A stretch of DNA of 64,000 nt, taken from positions 1 to 64,000 of the forward strand of contig NZ_VHLG01000014.1 in the NCBI RefSeq assembly GCF_006516955.1, written 5' to 3'. Positions 46,286 through 55,410 of the stretch are shown here, piece after piece. The notes under the pieces are model-generated. The model was not told where the DNA came from. It searched no databases and saw only the letters and a program-made list of their open reading frames with translations. The translations under genes were made by a program, and so were the position numbers. The DNA comes from Martelella alba. Lineage in GTDB: Bacteria > Pseudomonadota > Alphaproteobacteria > Rhizobiales > Rhizobiaceae. How positions within the stretch are numbered: position 1 is the first letter of the stretch; the number at the start of each line of letters is the position of its first letter.

Positions 46286-46437
46286 ACGATGCGGCTGGCT
46301 GCCTTGTCTGCATCGTCGAAAAGCGCAGCTGGCACATAGACTGGCTGTTCGTCAATACGCGTGAATTTGCGTGGCCTTCCTGCCCCAATTCGTCTTTTGG
46401 AAAGCTTTTTCTGCTGTATGCTTGTGTCGGATTTCAT
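46273..46437 (-). CDS. Candidate 54-residue basic protein overlapping the uvrD 3' end
   Basis: On the minus strand an ATG at 46437 opens 54 codons. The product is basic at the N-terminus (KKLSKRRIGAGRPRKFTR, with an AT-hook-like GRPRK) and then reads EQPVYVPAALFDDADKAASR, which looks protein-like. It ends inside the last 13 bases of uvrD, tail to tail. No good ribosome site is seen, and the region would also be the 5' leader of the next gene. I do not recognise a family; the call is tentative. Confidence 0.35.
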   Translation of the reverse strand: MKSDTSIQQKKLSKRRIGAGRPRKFTRIDEQPVYVPAALFDDADKAASRIVHTG

Positions 46438-46460
46438 TGACGGAACCAAACGCGGTTCCG

Positions 46461-48815
46461 ATGGCCCGAAACGAGAGAATGAAAACAAGGCGGGGTTCCT
46501 CAGCTATCTGGCTGCTTTCAGCTGATTTCTGGGCCCGGGCAATCGCCCGCGGGCTCGCGCTTGTGCTTTTGGTTTTGCTGACGGAGCCCCTCTTCCTGAC
46601 GGAATTCGCCTTCGCCCAGAGCCATCTCGATTTCGGCGATGTGTTTGAAGACAGTCCGGTCGCCATGCTGATGGTGGATACTGACGATACGCAGATCCTG
46701 CGAGCCAATCGTGCCGCAGCGCGGTTTTACGGCTACAGCGTTGCAATGCTGGAGACCATGTCGATCAGCGAAATCAACCAGATGTCGCGTGACCAGATCC
46801 GCGAGGAAATGAGCCGGGCAAAACAATTGCAGCGAAACTATTTCCTGTTCCCGCACCGTTTCGCCGACGGCACCACAAAAACCGTCCGCGTGTTTTCCTG
46901 GCCGGTCCAGTATGCCGGATCAACCGTTTTGCTTTCCGTCATCTCCCATGCCGATGGCGAACAGGTTACCACCCAGTCGCTGGACGACTACACCAGCAAG
47001 CTCAACAAGGCGATCATGGACAGAAGCCATGAGCTTGACGAGACCTACAGGCTGTTCAGCCGCATTCTGACCGTGGCTCTTGTTGGCATGCTTGTGATTA
47101 TCGCCCTTCTGGCTTTCAACATCGTTCGCCGCCGACGCCTCGTCCGGGAACTCGGACGGCAGCACCTTTTGCTCAGCGTGCTGATCGACGCCATTCCGGA
47201 CCAGATCTATTTCAAACGCTCCGATGGTCGCTTCGTCACCTGCAACACCGCCGCTGCCACCTTTGTCGGCATGCCGAAGGAGATGATCGCCGGAAAAACC
47301 GATGCGGAGATCTTCGGTGCCAGCGAAGATGATCTGCTTCGCCGCCAGGTCTTCAGCGATGTCGGCGACAAGTCAACCTTGACGAATGAGGGAGAGATCA
47401 TCGGACCGAGTGGCAATCGCCTGACCCTGGAAATGATCAAGGCCGCCGTCATCGACCCTGAAGGAAACCGGCTCGGCTCGGTCAGTGTCTGGCGTGATGT
47501 GAGCGAACGCCGGCGGACTGAAGAGCGCATCGAAATGCTGGCCTATTCTGACCCACTGACCGGGCTTGCGAACCGCGCACGCGCCTATGATGTCGTCTCC
47601 GACTATCTCAAGAGCCCGGAACACCGGAGCGGTTTTGCCGCTCTGATCCTCTTCGACCTAGACAATTTCGCCGCACTCAATTCGATCTTCGGCCATGACG
47701 TCGGCGACGGTTTGCTGTGCACGGTCGCAAGCCGCCTGTCCAACAATCTGCGCCCCGGCAGCATGGTTGCGCGCATTTCCAGCGATGAGTTCGTCCTTCT
47801 TCTCACCGGCCTCGGCGATGACGAAGAGACCGCACGAAACCGCACTGCAGAGGAGTTACAGCGGCTTCACACATCCGTTGGCGCCTCCGCTATGGTGCGT
47901 TCACGTCACATAACGCCAAGTTCAAGCGCGGGTGTCATTCTTTTCGGACGCCAACGCACCAGTGTTGATGATCTGCTGCGCCGTGCCGACCTGGCACTGC
48001 ACAATGCCAAGGAGCGCGGTCGCGGCCAGATGGCCTGGTTCCAGCCAGACATGGTCAATGACCTTGTCGAGCGTTTCGACATAGAACGCGATCTGCAGAA
48101 CGCTCTTCTGCACGACCGCTTCCAGATCTACCTCCAGCCGAAAATCTCGACGGCCTTTGCCGGCAACTATTACGAGGCTCTGCTCAGGCTCAATCACCCG
48201 ATCCGCGGCATTATCGGCCCCGATCATTTCATCAGCATTGCCGAAAGCACTGGCATGATCCTTGCCATCGGAGGCTGGGTTCTGGACCAGAGTGCCCGGC
48301 TGCTGCGCGCACATCCCGATATCCACCTGTCCGTGAATGTTTCCGTCCAGCAATTGCTGCAGGATAATTTCGTCGAGCGGCTGGAGCGGCTGATCGCTAC
48401 CTATCATTTTGACCCTGCACATCTGACGCTGGAAATGACGGAGACGCTCGTCATCGCTAACTTCGAAATGGTTTCGACGCGGTTGAAGCAGGTCCGCGCG
48501 CTGGGCATTCGCCTGTCCATCGACGATTTCGGCACGGGCTATTCCGCCCTCATTTATCTGAAGCGGTTGCCGATCGATGAATTGAAGATCGACCGGAGCT
48601 TCGTTGCCGGCGTTCCCGATGACAGCAGCGACACTTCGCTGGTCGAATTCATCGTCGCCGTTGCCCGCCATCTGCATCTGTCGCTGGTGGCCGAGGGCGT
48701 TGAAAACAAGAAACAGGAAGCCTGGCTGCGCGAACGGGGTTGCGAATTCCTGCAGGGCTATCTCTACAGCGAGCCAAAGCCGGTCGACCATTTTCTGAAA
48801 CACCGGCCTGAGTGA
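46461..48815 (+). CDS. Membrane PAS-GGDEF-EAL protein (probable c-di-GMP phosphodiesterase)
   Basis: The 784-residue protein has an N-terminal hydrophobic segment (LALVLLVLLTEPLFL), a PAS-like region facing the periplasm (about 60-180), a second membrane segment (LTVALVGMLVIIALLAF), a cytoplasmic PAS domain (DAIPDQIYFKRSDGRFVTC), then GGDEF and EAL domains. The GGDEF signature is replaced by SSDEF (ARISSDEFVLLL), so cyclase activity is doubtful. The EAL domain is complete: EALLRL, NVSVQQL, IDDFGTGYSAL, LKIDRSFV and VAEGVE. It should therefore break down c-di-GMP. The start is uncertain: the ATG at 46461 directly follows the inverted repeat GGAACC/GGTTCC (46442-46459), and the ATG at 46479 is equally possible. 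Confidence 0.9.
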   Translation: MARNERMKTRRGSSAIWLLSADFWARAIARGLALVLLVLLTEPLFLTEFAFAQSHLDFGDVFEDSPVAMLMVDTDDTQILRANRAAARFYGYSVAMLETMSISEINQMSRDQIREEMSRAKQLQRNYFLFPHRFADGTTKTVRVFSWPVQYAGSTVLLSVISHADGEQVTTQSLDDYTSKLNKAIMDRSHELDETYRLFSRILTVALVGMLVIIALLAFNIVRRRRLVRELGRQHLLLSVLIDAIPDQIYFKRSDGRFVTCNTAAATFVGMPKEMIAGKTDAEIFGASEDDLLRRQVFSDVGDKSTLTNEGEIIGPSGNRLTLEMIKAAVIDPEGNRLGSVSVWRDVSERRRTEERIEMLAYSDPLTGLANRARAYDVVSDYLKSPEHRSGFAALILFDLDNFAALNSIFGHDVGDGLLCTVASRLSNNLRPGSMVARISSDEFVLLLTGLGDDEETARNRTAEELQRLHTSVGASAMVRSRHITPSSSAGVILFGRQRTSVDDLLRRADLALHNAKERGRGQMAWFQPDMVNDLVERFDIERDLQNALLHDRFQIYLQPKISTAFAGNYYEALLRLNHPIRGIIGPDHFISIAESTGMILAIGGWVLDQSARLLRAHPDIHLSVNVSVQQLLQDNFVERLERLIATYHFDPAHLTLEMTETLVIANFEMVSTRLKQVRALGIRLSIDDFGTGYSALIYLKRLPIDELKIDRSFVAGVPDDSSDTSLVEFIVAVARHLHLSLVAEGVENKKQEAWLRERGCEFLQGYLYSEPKPVDHFLKHRPE

Positions 48816-48980
48816 ATCAGATCAACGCTCCAGATCGCCTGATTTGCACATCTGTTTGGCGAGAAGAAACGGCGTCCGATTTTCGGGCCGATACTGTAGG
48901 CCCTTCCCATCCGGCATGATCCTGTTGCATGCTATGCCCCTCATGTAATTCCAGAATAATCCCATCGGAAAGTCTTACCC

Positions 48981-49598
48981 ATGAAAGCGCTCCTGCTCGT
49001 CGACATCCAGAACGGGTTCTGCCCTGGCGGGAATCTCGCAGTTGAGGACGGCGATGCCGTCGTCGCCGTCGCAAACCATCTGATTGAGACCGGTGGCTAC
49101 GACCTCGTCATTGCCTCGCAGGACTGGCATCCACCAGGCCACGGTTCCTTCGCCTCGGCGCATCCAGGCAAGGCACCATTTGACATGGGAGAACTGGCCG
49201 GAAAGCCTCAGGTCATGTGGCCGGATCACTGCATCCAGGAAACGGCGGACGCCGATTTCCATCCCGATCTCAAGACAGAGGCGATCCACTACATCCAGCA
49301 AAAGGGCATGGATCCGACCGTCGATTCCTATTCGGCCTTTCGTGATAATGACCACAATGCCAAAACTGGTCTTGATGCCTGGCTGCGCGCTCAAAACGTC
49401 GACACGCTCGATGTCATGGGCCTTGCGACCGATTTCTGCGTCAAGTTCACTGCGCTCGACGCTCACGAAATGTTGCCCGGCATCGAGGTCCGGCTGATCG
49501 CCGATGGCTGCCGCGGCATCAGCGCCGAAGGCGTGGCAACGGCGCTCGCGGAGCTGCGGCAAGCCGGCATAAGCGTGATCGACAGCAAGGACGCCTGA
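48981..49598 (+). CDS. pncA: Nicotinamidase
   Basis: PncA hydrolyses nicotinamide to nicotinate for NAD salvage and also activates pyrazinamide. The 205-residue protein has the catalytic triad Asp8 (LLLVDIQNGF), Lys108 (YIQQKGMDP) and Cys153 (LATDFCVKF), and metal ligands Asp48, His50 and His83 (SQDWHPPGH, WPDHC). The start is the natural MKALLLVDIQ. It lies alone between the EAL protein and the DUF2164 gene, which is convergent four bases on. Confidence 0.96.
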   Translation: MKALLLVDIQNGFCPGGNLAVEDGDAVVAVANHLIETGGYDLVIASQDWHPPGHGSFASAHPGKAPFDMGELAGKPQVMWPDHCIQETADADFHPDLKTEAIHYIQQKGMDPTVDSYSAFRDNDHNAKTGLDAWLRAQNVDTLDVMGLATDFCVKFTALDAHEMLPGIEVRLIADGCRGISAEGVATALAELRQAGISVIDSKDA

Positions 49599-49602
49599 GG
49601 TC

Positions 49603-49839
49603 TCAAACCGGCTTTTCAAGAAGCAGGATCTGGTCGGCGAGATCTTCCAGCCGGCTGGTCAGAACGCCATGCGCATCGCGCAGGCCCTGATTATAAAAGA
49701 GCGGCCCGAATTCGCGGGTGAGGAAATCGAAGAAGAGTTCAGCCTGCAATTGCCCGGTCTCGCATTCAAGCTCTGTTTCAAGATAGTCGCGCAAACTGGC
49801 GGCGAAGGCCGTTTTTTCTGAACGCGAAAATTCAATCAT
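49603..49839 (-). CDS. DUF2164 family protein (78 residues)
   Basis: The short protein fits the DUF2164 family: LRDYLETELECETGQLQAEL followed by FFDFLTREFGPLFYNQGLRD. Function is not established. The ATG at 49839 has AAGGA about eight bases upstream and gives the family's normal start MIEFSRSEK; an in-frame ATG at 49854 would add five residues. It is divergent from azlC with under 100 bases between. Confidence 0.85.
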   Translation of the reverse strand: MIEFSRSEKTAFAASLRDYLETELECETGQLQAELFFDFLTREFGPLFYNQGLRDAHGVLTSRLEDLADQILLLEKPV

Positions 49840-49933
49840 GGCCCTGTCCTTCATTGATGGGTGGATCAACAATTCTTGTTTGAATTCCGGCCAAGACCAT
49901 TTCATGATCCGGCCTTCACGTGAAAGAAGACAA

Positions 49934-50632
49934 ATGAATACAGACGGATTTTTCGCCGGGCTCAAGGATGGCCTTGTGCCTGCCCTCTCGGCCGCGCCTT
50001 TCGGCGTCCTGTTCGGCGCTGTGGCAGTCGCACAGGGCCAGACGGTTTTCGAAACCGCGCTCATGAGCTTCACGATCTTCGCCGGTGCCAGCCAGCTGGT
50101 CGGCGTGGAACTGTTCGGCCACCGCGTTGCTGCCTGGATCATTATTCTCTCCATCGTGGCGGTCAATTTCCGGCACGTGCTCTATTCGGCGGCCATGACG
50201 CCGGCGATCACCCATTTCAGCCTGGCGCAAAAGGCGATCGCCTTCTTCCTGATGACCGACCCGCAATTTGCCGAAACGCTGAAGCGTCATGAAAAGGGCC
50301 ATGGCGTCAGCTTCGTCTGGTATCTAGGTGTAGGGCTCTGCCTCTATGGCCTCTGGAACCTCATGACACTGATCGGCGCGACGCTTGGCGGCTTCATCGA
50401 CAATCCGGCGGCCCTTGGCCTCGATATCCTGCTGCCGATCTATTTCCTCAACCTCGTTATCGGCTTCAGGAAGCGCGACAATTTTCTGCCGGTCGTCCTC
50501 GTCTCAGCACTGTGCTCGGTCATCGCCTATGCCACAATCGGCTCACCCTGGCATGTCAGCATCGGTGCGCTGGCCGGTGTCGCACTCGCGGCCGCCCTGC
50601 CGCCCAAGACAGGCAAGGAGGCGAAAGCATGA
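49934..50632 (+). CDS. azlC: AzlC family branched-chain amino acid exporter, large subunit
   Basis: AzlC with AzlD forms an exporter of branched-chain amino acids or close analogues. The 232-residue membrane protein has the family sequences PFGVLFGAVAVAQG, FTIFAGASQLVGVELFG, VVAVNFRHVLYSAAM-type (VAVNFRHVLYSAAMTP) and FFLMTDPQFAET. The start at 49934 (MNTDGFFAGLKDG) follows AAAGAAG. Its stop overlaps the azlD start by four bases. Confidence 0.94.
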   Translation: MNTDGFFAGLKDGLVPALSAAPFGVLFGAVAVAQGQTVFETALMSFTIFAGASQLVGVELFGHRVAAWIIILSIVAVNFRHVLYSAAMTPAITHFSLAQKAIAFFLMTDPQFAETLKRHEKGHGVSFVWYLGVGLCLYGLWNLMTLIGATLGGFIDNPAALGLDILLPIYFLNLVIGFRKRDNFLPVVLVSALCSVIAYATIGSPWHVSIGALAGVALAAALPPKTGKEAKA

Positions 50633-50946
50633 ACGGCTTCACCGATCAGCACATGATCATCGTGATCCTGCTTGCCGCCATTGCCACCTATCTCACCCGC
50701 ATTGCCGGCTATGTGCTGCTGTCGGTGATGACCAACATTCCGCCGCGCGCCGAAGCAGCCCTTAATGCCATTCCGGCCGCGGTGCTGACCACGCTGGTCG
50801 CACCTGCATTTTATGCCGGCGGATGGGAGGCGAAGATTGCCATTGCCGCCGCGCTCGTGACCGGTCTCAAATTCGCCTCACCGCTACCGATGATCGGTGT
50901 CGGCTGGTCACTGGTGATGATCCTGCGCTATTTCGTGATTGCCTGA
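50629..50946 (+). CDS. azlD: AzlD family small membrane partner of AzlC
   Basis: The 105-residue protein has four likely membrane segments and the AzlD pattern ATYLTRIAGYVLLSVM, NIPPRAEAALNAIPAAVLT and a C-terminal hydrophobic span. AGGAGG lies nine bases before the ATG, which sits in the ATGA overlap with azlC, so translation is coupled. Nothing suggests regulation by a linked Lrp gene here. Confidence 0.93.
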   Translation: MNGFTDQHMIIVILLAAIATYLTRIAGYVLLSVMTNIPPRAEAALNAIPAAVLTTLVAPAFYAGGWEAKIAIAAALVTGLKFASPLPMIGVGWSLVMILRYFVIA

Positions 50947-50981
50947 AAAGTCAGGCAATCACATGGTTTAGCCGATTTTTT

Positions 50982-52814
50982 TCAAGTCAGTGGACGGGTC
51001 GCCGCCTCCAGCCAGTCCCGCTCCGCAGCATCGGTAACAAGCGGCAAGAGCTTCTCACGCACAGCGCCATGATAGGCGTCCAGCCAGACAAGTTCCTCAC
51101 GCGTCAGCAGGGCAGTATCAATCAGACGGGCGTCAATCGGGCACCAGGTCAGTGTTTCGAAGCCAAGCATCGGCCGGTCGCCGCCAGCAACCGGTGCGGC
51201 TTCCGTCACCACAAGCAGGTTCTCGATCCGAATGCCGAATTTTCCCGGCAGATAATAGCCGGGCTCATTCGAAATGATCATGCCCGGTTTCAACTCAGCA
51301 CTGCCGGCGCGCGAAATGCGCTGCGGCCCTTCATGCACAGAAAGATAGGAGCCGACGCCGTGGCCAGTGCCATGGCCGAAATCAGCACCAGCCTTCCATA
51401 ATGCGATGCGCGCCAGCGGATCGATATCCTGCCCGCGGGTGCCAACCGGGAAGCGCGCAGCCGAAATCGCGATCATGCCCTTTAGAACGAGCGTGAAGAA
51501 ACGCTTCTGCTCGGCAGGCACGGTACCGATGGCAAATGTGCGTGTAATATCGGTCGTACCATTTTGGTATTGTCCGCCCGAATCGACAAGATACATTTCG
51601 CCCGCCTGCAGCATGCGGTTGGTATCGGTTGTGACCCGGTAGTGGATGATGGCGGCATTCGGCCCGGCACCGGAAATCGTTTCAAAGGAAATGTCTTTCA
51701 GCGGGTTCTGCATACGATCACCGGTTTTCCGGCGGGCATCCTCCAGCGCCTCGGCCGCCGCGATCTCGCTAACGCTGCCGGGGTCCTGGCGATCAAGCCA
51801 GGCGAGGAACGAAACCATCGCCACACCGTCCTGCAGATGCGCCTGACGCGAGCCGGAAAGCTCCGCCCCATTCTTGACCGCGCGCGCAAGGACCACCGGG
51901 TCAGGCTGCCCCTCCCAGATCCCGCCAGCGCCTTCGATCAGGCGAACGACAGCAAAGGGCGCCTGGGCCGGATCAAGCAGCATTGTCGCCTTCGCCTTTG
52001 CCAGTTCGCTGACGGCGGGACCAAATTCTTCCGGCGGCGCCAGTCCGGCAAGCGGAGTGAGATATTCCCGCACTTCATCATCGATCTTGTCCGGATCAAT
52101 GAAAATCATCGCCGTGCCATCCCTGCGGATGATCGCGCGCGACAGCGGCGATGGCGTGTGAGCGACATCAAGGCCGCGAATATTGAACAGCCAGGCAACA
52201 GCCGTCGGATCACTCACCAGCAGCGCATCGGCATGTTTGCCCGCCAGCATGGCGGCAATAGCTCCAAGCTTTCCGCGGGCTGGCTCACCGGCCAGATGAT
52301 CGGGCTGGATCGAGATCTTTCCCATGGGCTCGGCCGGGCGGTCAGACCAGATGCGATCGACCGGATTGGCATCAACCAGAACCAGTCCGCCGCCGAAACC
52401 GGCAAGCGCCTGCTTCAGCTGCTCGACCTCTTTGAGCGTATGCAGCCAGGGGTCTATGCCGAGTTTCAGCCCATGCGGCTTCCGCCCGGCGAGAAAGACA
52501 TGCGGCGGCGCACCGACAAGGTCGCCAGCCGATATCAGCGCCGGGTCCACCTGGGCAGCAAGCTGGGTCGTATAGCGCCCGTCGACAAACACAATGGCAG
52601 TCTCTTCCATGATTAGTGCAATACCGGCGGAACCTGTAAAGCCGGTCAGAAAGGCCAGCCGCTCTGCTGAAGGTGGCAGATATTCACCCTGATACGCATC
52701 GGCGTGGGGTACCAGAAAAGCGTTGATCCCGAGTTCGGGGAATAGTGCGCGCAGGGCGGCAATGCGCGGCGCGGCCTGATCGGGACGGGAAACGACTTCA
52801 AAGGACTGAAACAT
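50982..52814 (-). CDS. Xaa-Pro aminopeptidase (M24B)
   Basis: The 610-residue enzyme cuts the first residue from peptides with proline in second place. It is the long form with two creatinase-like N-terminal domains and a C-terminal pita-bread domain, like eukaryotic aminopeptidase P. Metal ligands are seen in YLVDSGGQYQNGTTDITRTF (two Asp), GHGTGHGVGSYLSVHEGP (His), NEPGYY (Glu) and GIRIENLLVV (Glu). I chose the ATG at 52814 (MFQSFEVVSRPDQ); the frame extends to 52943 but that part lacks family likeness. Confidence 0.94.
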   Translation of the reverse strand: MFQSFEVVSRPDQAAPRIAALRALFPELGINAFLVPHADAYQGEYLPPSAERLAFLTGFTGSAGIALIMEETAIVFVDGRYTTQLAAQVDPALISAGDLVGAPPHVFLAGRKPHGLKLGIDPWLHTLKEVEQLKQALAGFGGGLVLVDANPVDRIWSDRPAEPMGKISIQPDHLAGEPARGKLGAIAAMLAGKHADALLVSDPTAVAWLFNIRGLDVAHTPSPLSRAIIRRDGTAMIFIDPDKIDDEVREYLTPLAGLAPPEEFGPAVSELAKAKATMLLDPAQAPFAVVRLIEGAGGIWEGQPDPVVLARAVKNGAELSGSRQAHLQDGVAMVSFLAWLDRQDPGSVSEIAAAEALEDARRKTGDRMQNPLKDISFETISGAGPNAAIIHYRVTTDTNRMLQAGEMYLVDSGGQYQNGTTDITRTFAIGTVPAEQKRFFTLVLKGMIAISAARFPVGTRGQDIDPLARIALWKAGADFGHGTGHGVGSYLSVHEGPQRISRAGSAELKPGMIISNEPGYYLPGKFGIRIENLLVVTEAAPVAGGDRPMLGFETLTWCPIDARLIDTALLTREELVWLDAYHGAVREKLLPLVTDAAERDWLEAATRPLT

Positions 52815-53270
52815 TGGAACACCCGGAAATTGCGCCGGACTACGCCACGAAGCAGGGACGTACCGGCAGGCAGAAAATGCAATGCGCCAGGCCAGAACCT
52901 GACGGGACCTGCGAACAATATCTGCGCCGGACACAGCCTGCAAGCAACGGCCGGCCCGCCCCTGGCAACGGAAAAGCTGCCGACATCACTGCGTTCTTGA
53001 AGAATGACAGAGGAACAGGGCAAGCTGCTTAATTTCAAGGCACAACATGGCCAATCATAAGGCCAATCCAACGGTTCATGCGCCTATTGCATGGCTCCCA
53101 TGAGACAGACCACCTGCCTCACAGGGGTTGTACGGCCTATATAGGGTTCAGTTAATTGATCAAGACGTCGTTTGAGACGCGGAGCTGAGAAAAGAGTTCG
53201 AAGCCTGCCTCACGACGAACATAGGACCGGCGAAAAACCGAGCGCCGATCCTGGAACAAGGAGAGATAAA
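52815..53270. other. Gene-free divergent region upstream of the aminopeptidase and DUF1127 genes
   Basis: These 456 bases should hold promoters in both directions. Visible marks are a doubled GGCCAATC near 53,048-53,068 and the perfect 10-base palindrome CCTATATAGG at 53136-53145, which could be a -10 region or operator for the DUF1127 gene. No well-spaced -35 box accompanies it. No gene is supported. Confidence 0.5.
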
Positions 53271-53438
53271 ATGGGTATCTTCCGTAACGCTTACAAGAAC
53301 ATCACCGAAGCCCGCCAGCGTCAGGCTGACCGTTATGTCAACGGCGCCCTGATGAACCTTGACGACGCTTCGCTGAAGGCCATGGGTACGTCCCGCGCCG
53401 AGCTGCGCCGCAAGGGCACCTCTGGCTACCTGCTCTGA
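53271..53438 (+). CDS. DUF1127 micro-protein (55 residues)
   Basis: The 55-residue basic protein fits the DUF1127 family common in rhizobia: MGIFRNAYKNITEARQRQAD, then ALMNLDDASLKAMGTSRAEL. In Agrobacterium and Rhodobacter, DUF1127 proteins bind RNA or affect phosphate and stress responses; this one's role is unknown. AGGAGAG lies five bases before the ATG, and a terminator follows, so it is a single-gene unit. Confidence 0.9.
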   Translation: MGIFRNAYKNITEARQRQADRYVNGALMNLDDASLKAMGTSRAELRRKGTSGYLL

Positions 53439-53536
53439 TGCCGGTCTGGCCGATCCATCCTCCCAGGACCGGTTTGAACCAGCCAGAAAGATCTGCTTGA
53501 GCGACCCGCTCGCGGATCACGATCAGGAAACTGATC

Positions 53537-53564
53537 AAAGGCGGTGCCTCTGGCGCCGCCTTTT
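53537..53564 (+). terminator. Terminator after the DUF1127 gene
   Basis: A 12-bp stem with one G-T pair (53537-53548 with 53552-53563), a 3-base loop and TTTT at the end lies 99 bases after the stop. Confidence 0.8.
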
Positions 53565-53611
53565 CTATTGCTGAAAGTTCAGCATTTCCTCGAAAGACGA
53601 CGCACAAATCA

Positions 53612-55267
53612 CTAGTCAGCCTTGGGGAAAAGCAGTTCGACAATATATTGTGCATCGAAGCGGGTATCGAGCATGCCGTAGCTTGAGCGCCATCCCGCAG
53701 CCAGCCGGGTTTCCAGATAGGCATCGGCAATGCGCCCCGCGCCGAGGCGATAAAGCTCTGCCGCCGCTGCGGCATGGGCAAGCTGTTCGACAAAGATACG
53801 CGCGGCACTGGGATCGGAACGGCACAGCGCCATCGCCGCGCGCAGCACCTCGATGATCTTCACCCCCGAACTGCCAAGATCGCGCGCGATCAAGCGGAAC
53901 ACGGCGTCGAACAGATCCGCGCCGTGCTCGACAACCTTGAGAAGGTCGAGCGCCATCATGTTGCCGCCGCCATCGAGAATGGCGAGCGCCGGTGCATCGC
54001 GGTAATGCCGTGCCAGCACGCGGTCCTCGCTGTAACCATTGCCGCCCATCACCTCCATGGTTTCAGCAATGACGGCCGGAGCGATCTTGGTGGCGAGATA
54101 ACGCGTTACCGGCGTCATGACACGGGCATAGGCAGCTTCCTCGCCGCTATCGCGCGCCCGGTCGAATGATTCGGCCAGGCGGAATGAAAGCGCGCCAGCA
54201 GCGCCCACATCCAGCGCCAGATCGGCCAGCACCCTGAGCATGAGCGGCTGGGAGACAAGTGCTCGGCCCTGGACAAGGCGCGCCCGGCTGGCATGCACCG
54301 CCTCCGCCAGTGCCGCACGCATCAGACCACTGGAGATGACCGCTTGATCCAGCCGCATCAGCGTCAGCATATCCAGCACTGTGCGGCTGCCCTCGCCCGG
54401 CCCGCCAAGCAGGAAACCGAACACATCGGCAAATTCCATCTCGACCACGCCGACAGAACGCATTCCGAGCAGATCCTTGATCCGCTGGAAACGCAGGCCA
54501 TTTGGCTGGCCATCATCCAGAATGCGCGGCACGATGAAGCAGCCAATCCCGGCCTCGGTCTGCGCCAGCATGATGAAGGCATCGCTCATCGGGGCGGCAA
54601 CGGACCATTTGTGTCCGCTTAAGCGATAGATCCCCTCGCCCACGCGCTCGGCACGGGTGGTTACGGCTTTCATGTCGCTGCCGACCTGCTTTTCGGTAAT
54701 GGCAAGGCCCACGGTCACAGCCGATTTCTGCCCGTTTGGCCGCATGGTCGAATCATAGCGCCGCGACAATATTTTCGGTGCCCAGATCGCGCGCAATTGC
54801 GGCGATGCCGCCAGTACGGAAACCGCAGCCGATGTCGATGACATCGGCAGAAGATGACCGCATTCCAGCTGCGCACTCAAAAACATCCGCACGGCTCTGA
54901 TCTTGTGCGCCTTGCTGCGCGAATCAGCATCAAGCGGCGGCTCCCACAGCGAAGCATGCAGGCCCGACGACATGGAGCGACGCATCAGCGCATGCCAGGC
55001 GGGGTGATATTCAACACTGTCAATGCGTTCACCAGCCGGACCATGCGTCTTCAGGATCGGCGCGTGGATATTGGCCATTCGGGCCAGTTCCTGCGCTTCA
55101 GCAGATGTTACATGACGCCCGAGCGTCACCAGATCATCCTTGAGCGGCTTTGAAAGACTGCGCGTCAGATCCCCCAGCAGCGGATCCGACTGATAGGCAT
55201 TGATGCCCGTAAACGGCCTCGGCTGATTGAGTTGACTATATATCGTGTCAGACCGGCTTGGCGTCAT
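53612..55267 (-). CDS. AidB-like acyl-CoA dehydrogenase family flavoprotein
   Basis: The 551-residue protein has the acyl-CoA dehydrogenase fold with the N- and C-terminal additions of AidB, a flavoprotein of the E. coli response to alkylation damage that binds DNA. Marks include the N-terminal YHPAWHALMRRSMSSGLHAS, the flavin-binding LSGHKWSVAAPMSDAFIML, and EVMGGNGYSEDRVLARHYRD. Its true substrate is not known. The ATG at 55267 gives MTPSRSDTIYSQLNQ; a GTG three codons upstream is possible. It is divergent from pyrB, with 143 bases between. Confidence 0.9.
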   Translation of the reverse strand: MTPSRSDTIYSQLNQPRPFTGINAYQSDPLLGDLTRSLSKPLKDDLVTLGRHVTSAEAQELARMANIHAPILKTHGPAGERIDSVEYHPAWHALMRRSMSSGLHASLWEPPLDADSRSKAHKIRAVRMFLSAQLECGHLLPMSSTSAAVSVLAASPQLRAIWAPKILSRRYDSTMRPNGQKSAVTVGLAITEKQVGSDMKAVTTRAERVGEGIYRLSGHKWSVAAPMSDAFIMLAQTEAGIGCFIVPRILDDGQPNGLRFQRIKDLLGMRSVGVVEMEFADVFGFLLGGPGEGSRTVLDMLTLMRLDQAVISSGLMRAALAEAVHASRARLVQGRALVSQPLMLRVLADLALDVGAAGALSFRLAESFDRARDSGEEAAYARVMTPVTRYLATKIAPAVIAETMEVMGGNGYSEDRVLARHYRDAPALAILDGGGNMMALDLLKVVEHGADLFDAVFRLIARDLGSSGVKIIEVLRAAMALCRSDPSAARIFVEQLAHAAAAAELYRLGAGRIADAYLETRLAAGWRSSYGMLDTRFDAQYIVELLFPKAD

Positions 55268-55352
55268 TCGGATCACTTCTCTTCAGGCAATGGCAGCAGT
55301 TGGCACGCCGGAACGCACCGTGTCAAACCCGGGTAACAATGCCATGAGGCGC

Positions 55353-55381
55353 TTGCAGGGCGGGCGCGCAGCCATTATAGA
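55353..55381 (+). promoter_or_regulatory. Predicted promoter of pyrB-pyrC'
   Basis: TTGCAG (55353-55358) is followed after 17 bases by TATAGA (55376-55381). Transcription would start near 55388, leaving a leader of only about 23 bases with GGAGGAAAG as ribosome site. Such a short leader leaves no room for a pyrimidine-sensing attenuator. Confidence 0.65.
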
Positions 55382-55410
55382 CCGCAAGACCCCATACGGA
55401 GGAAAGCTTT

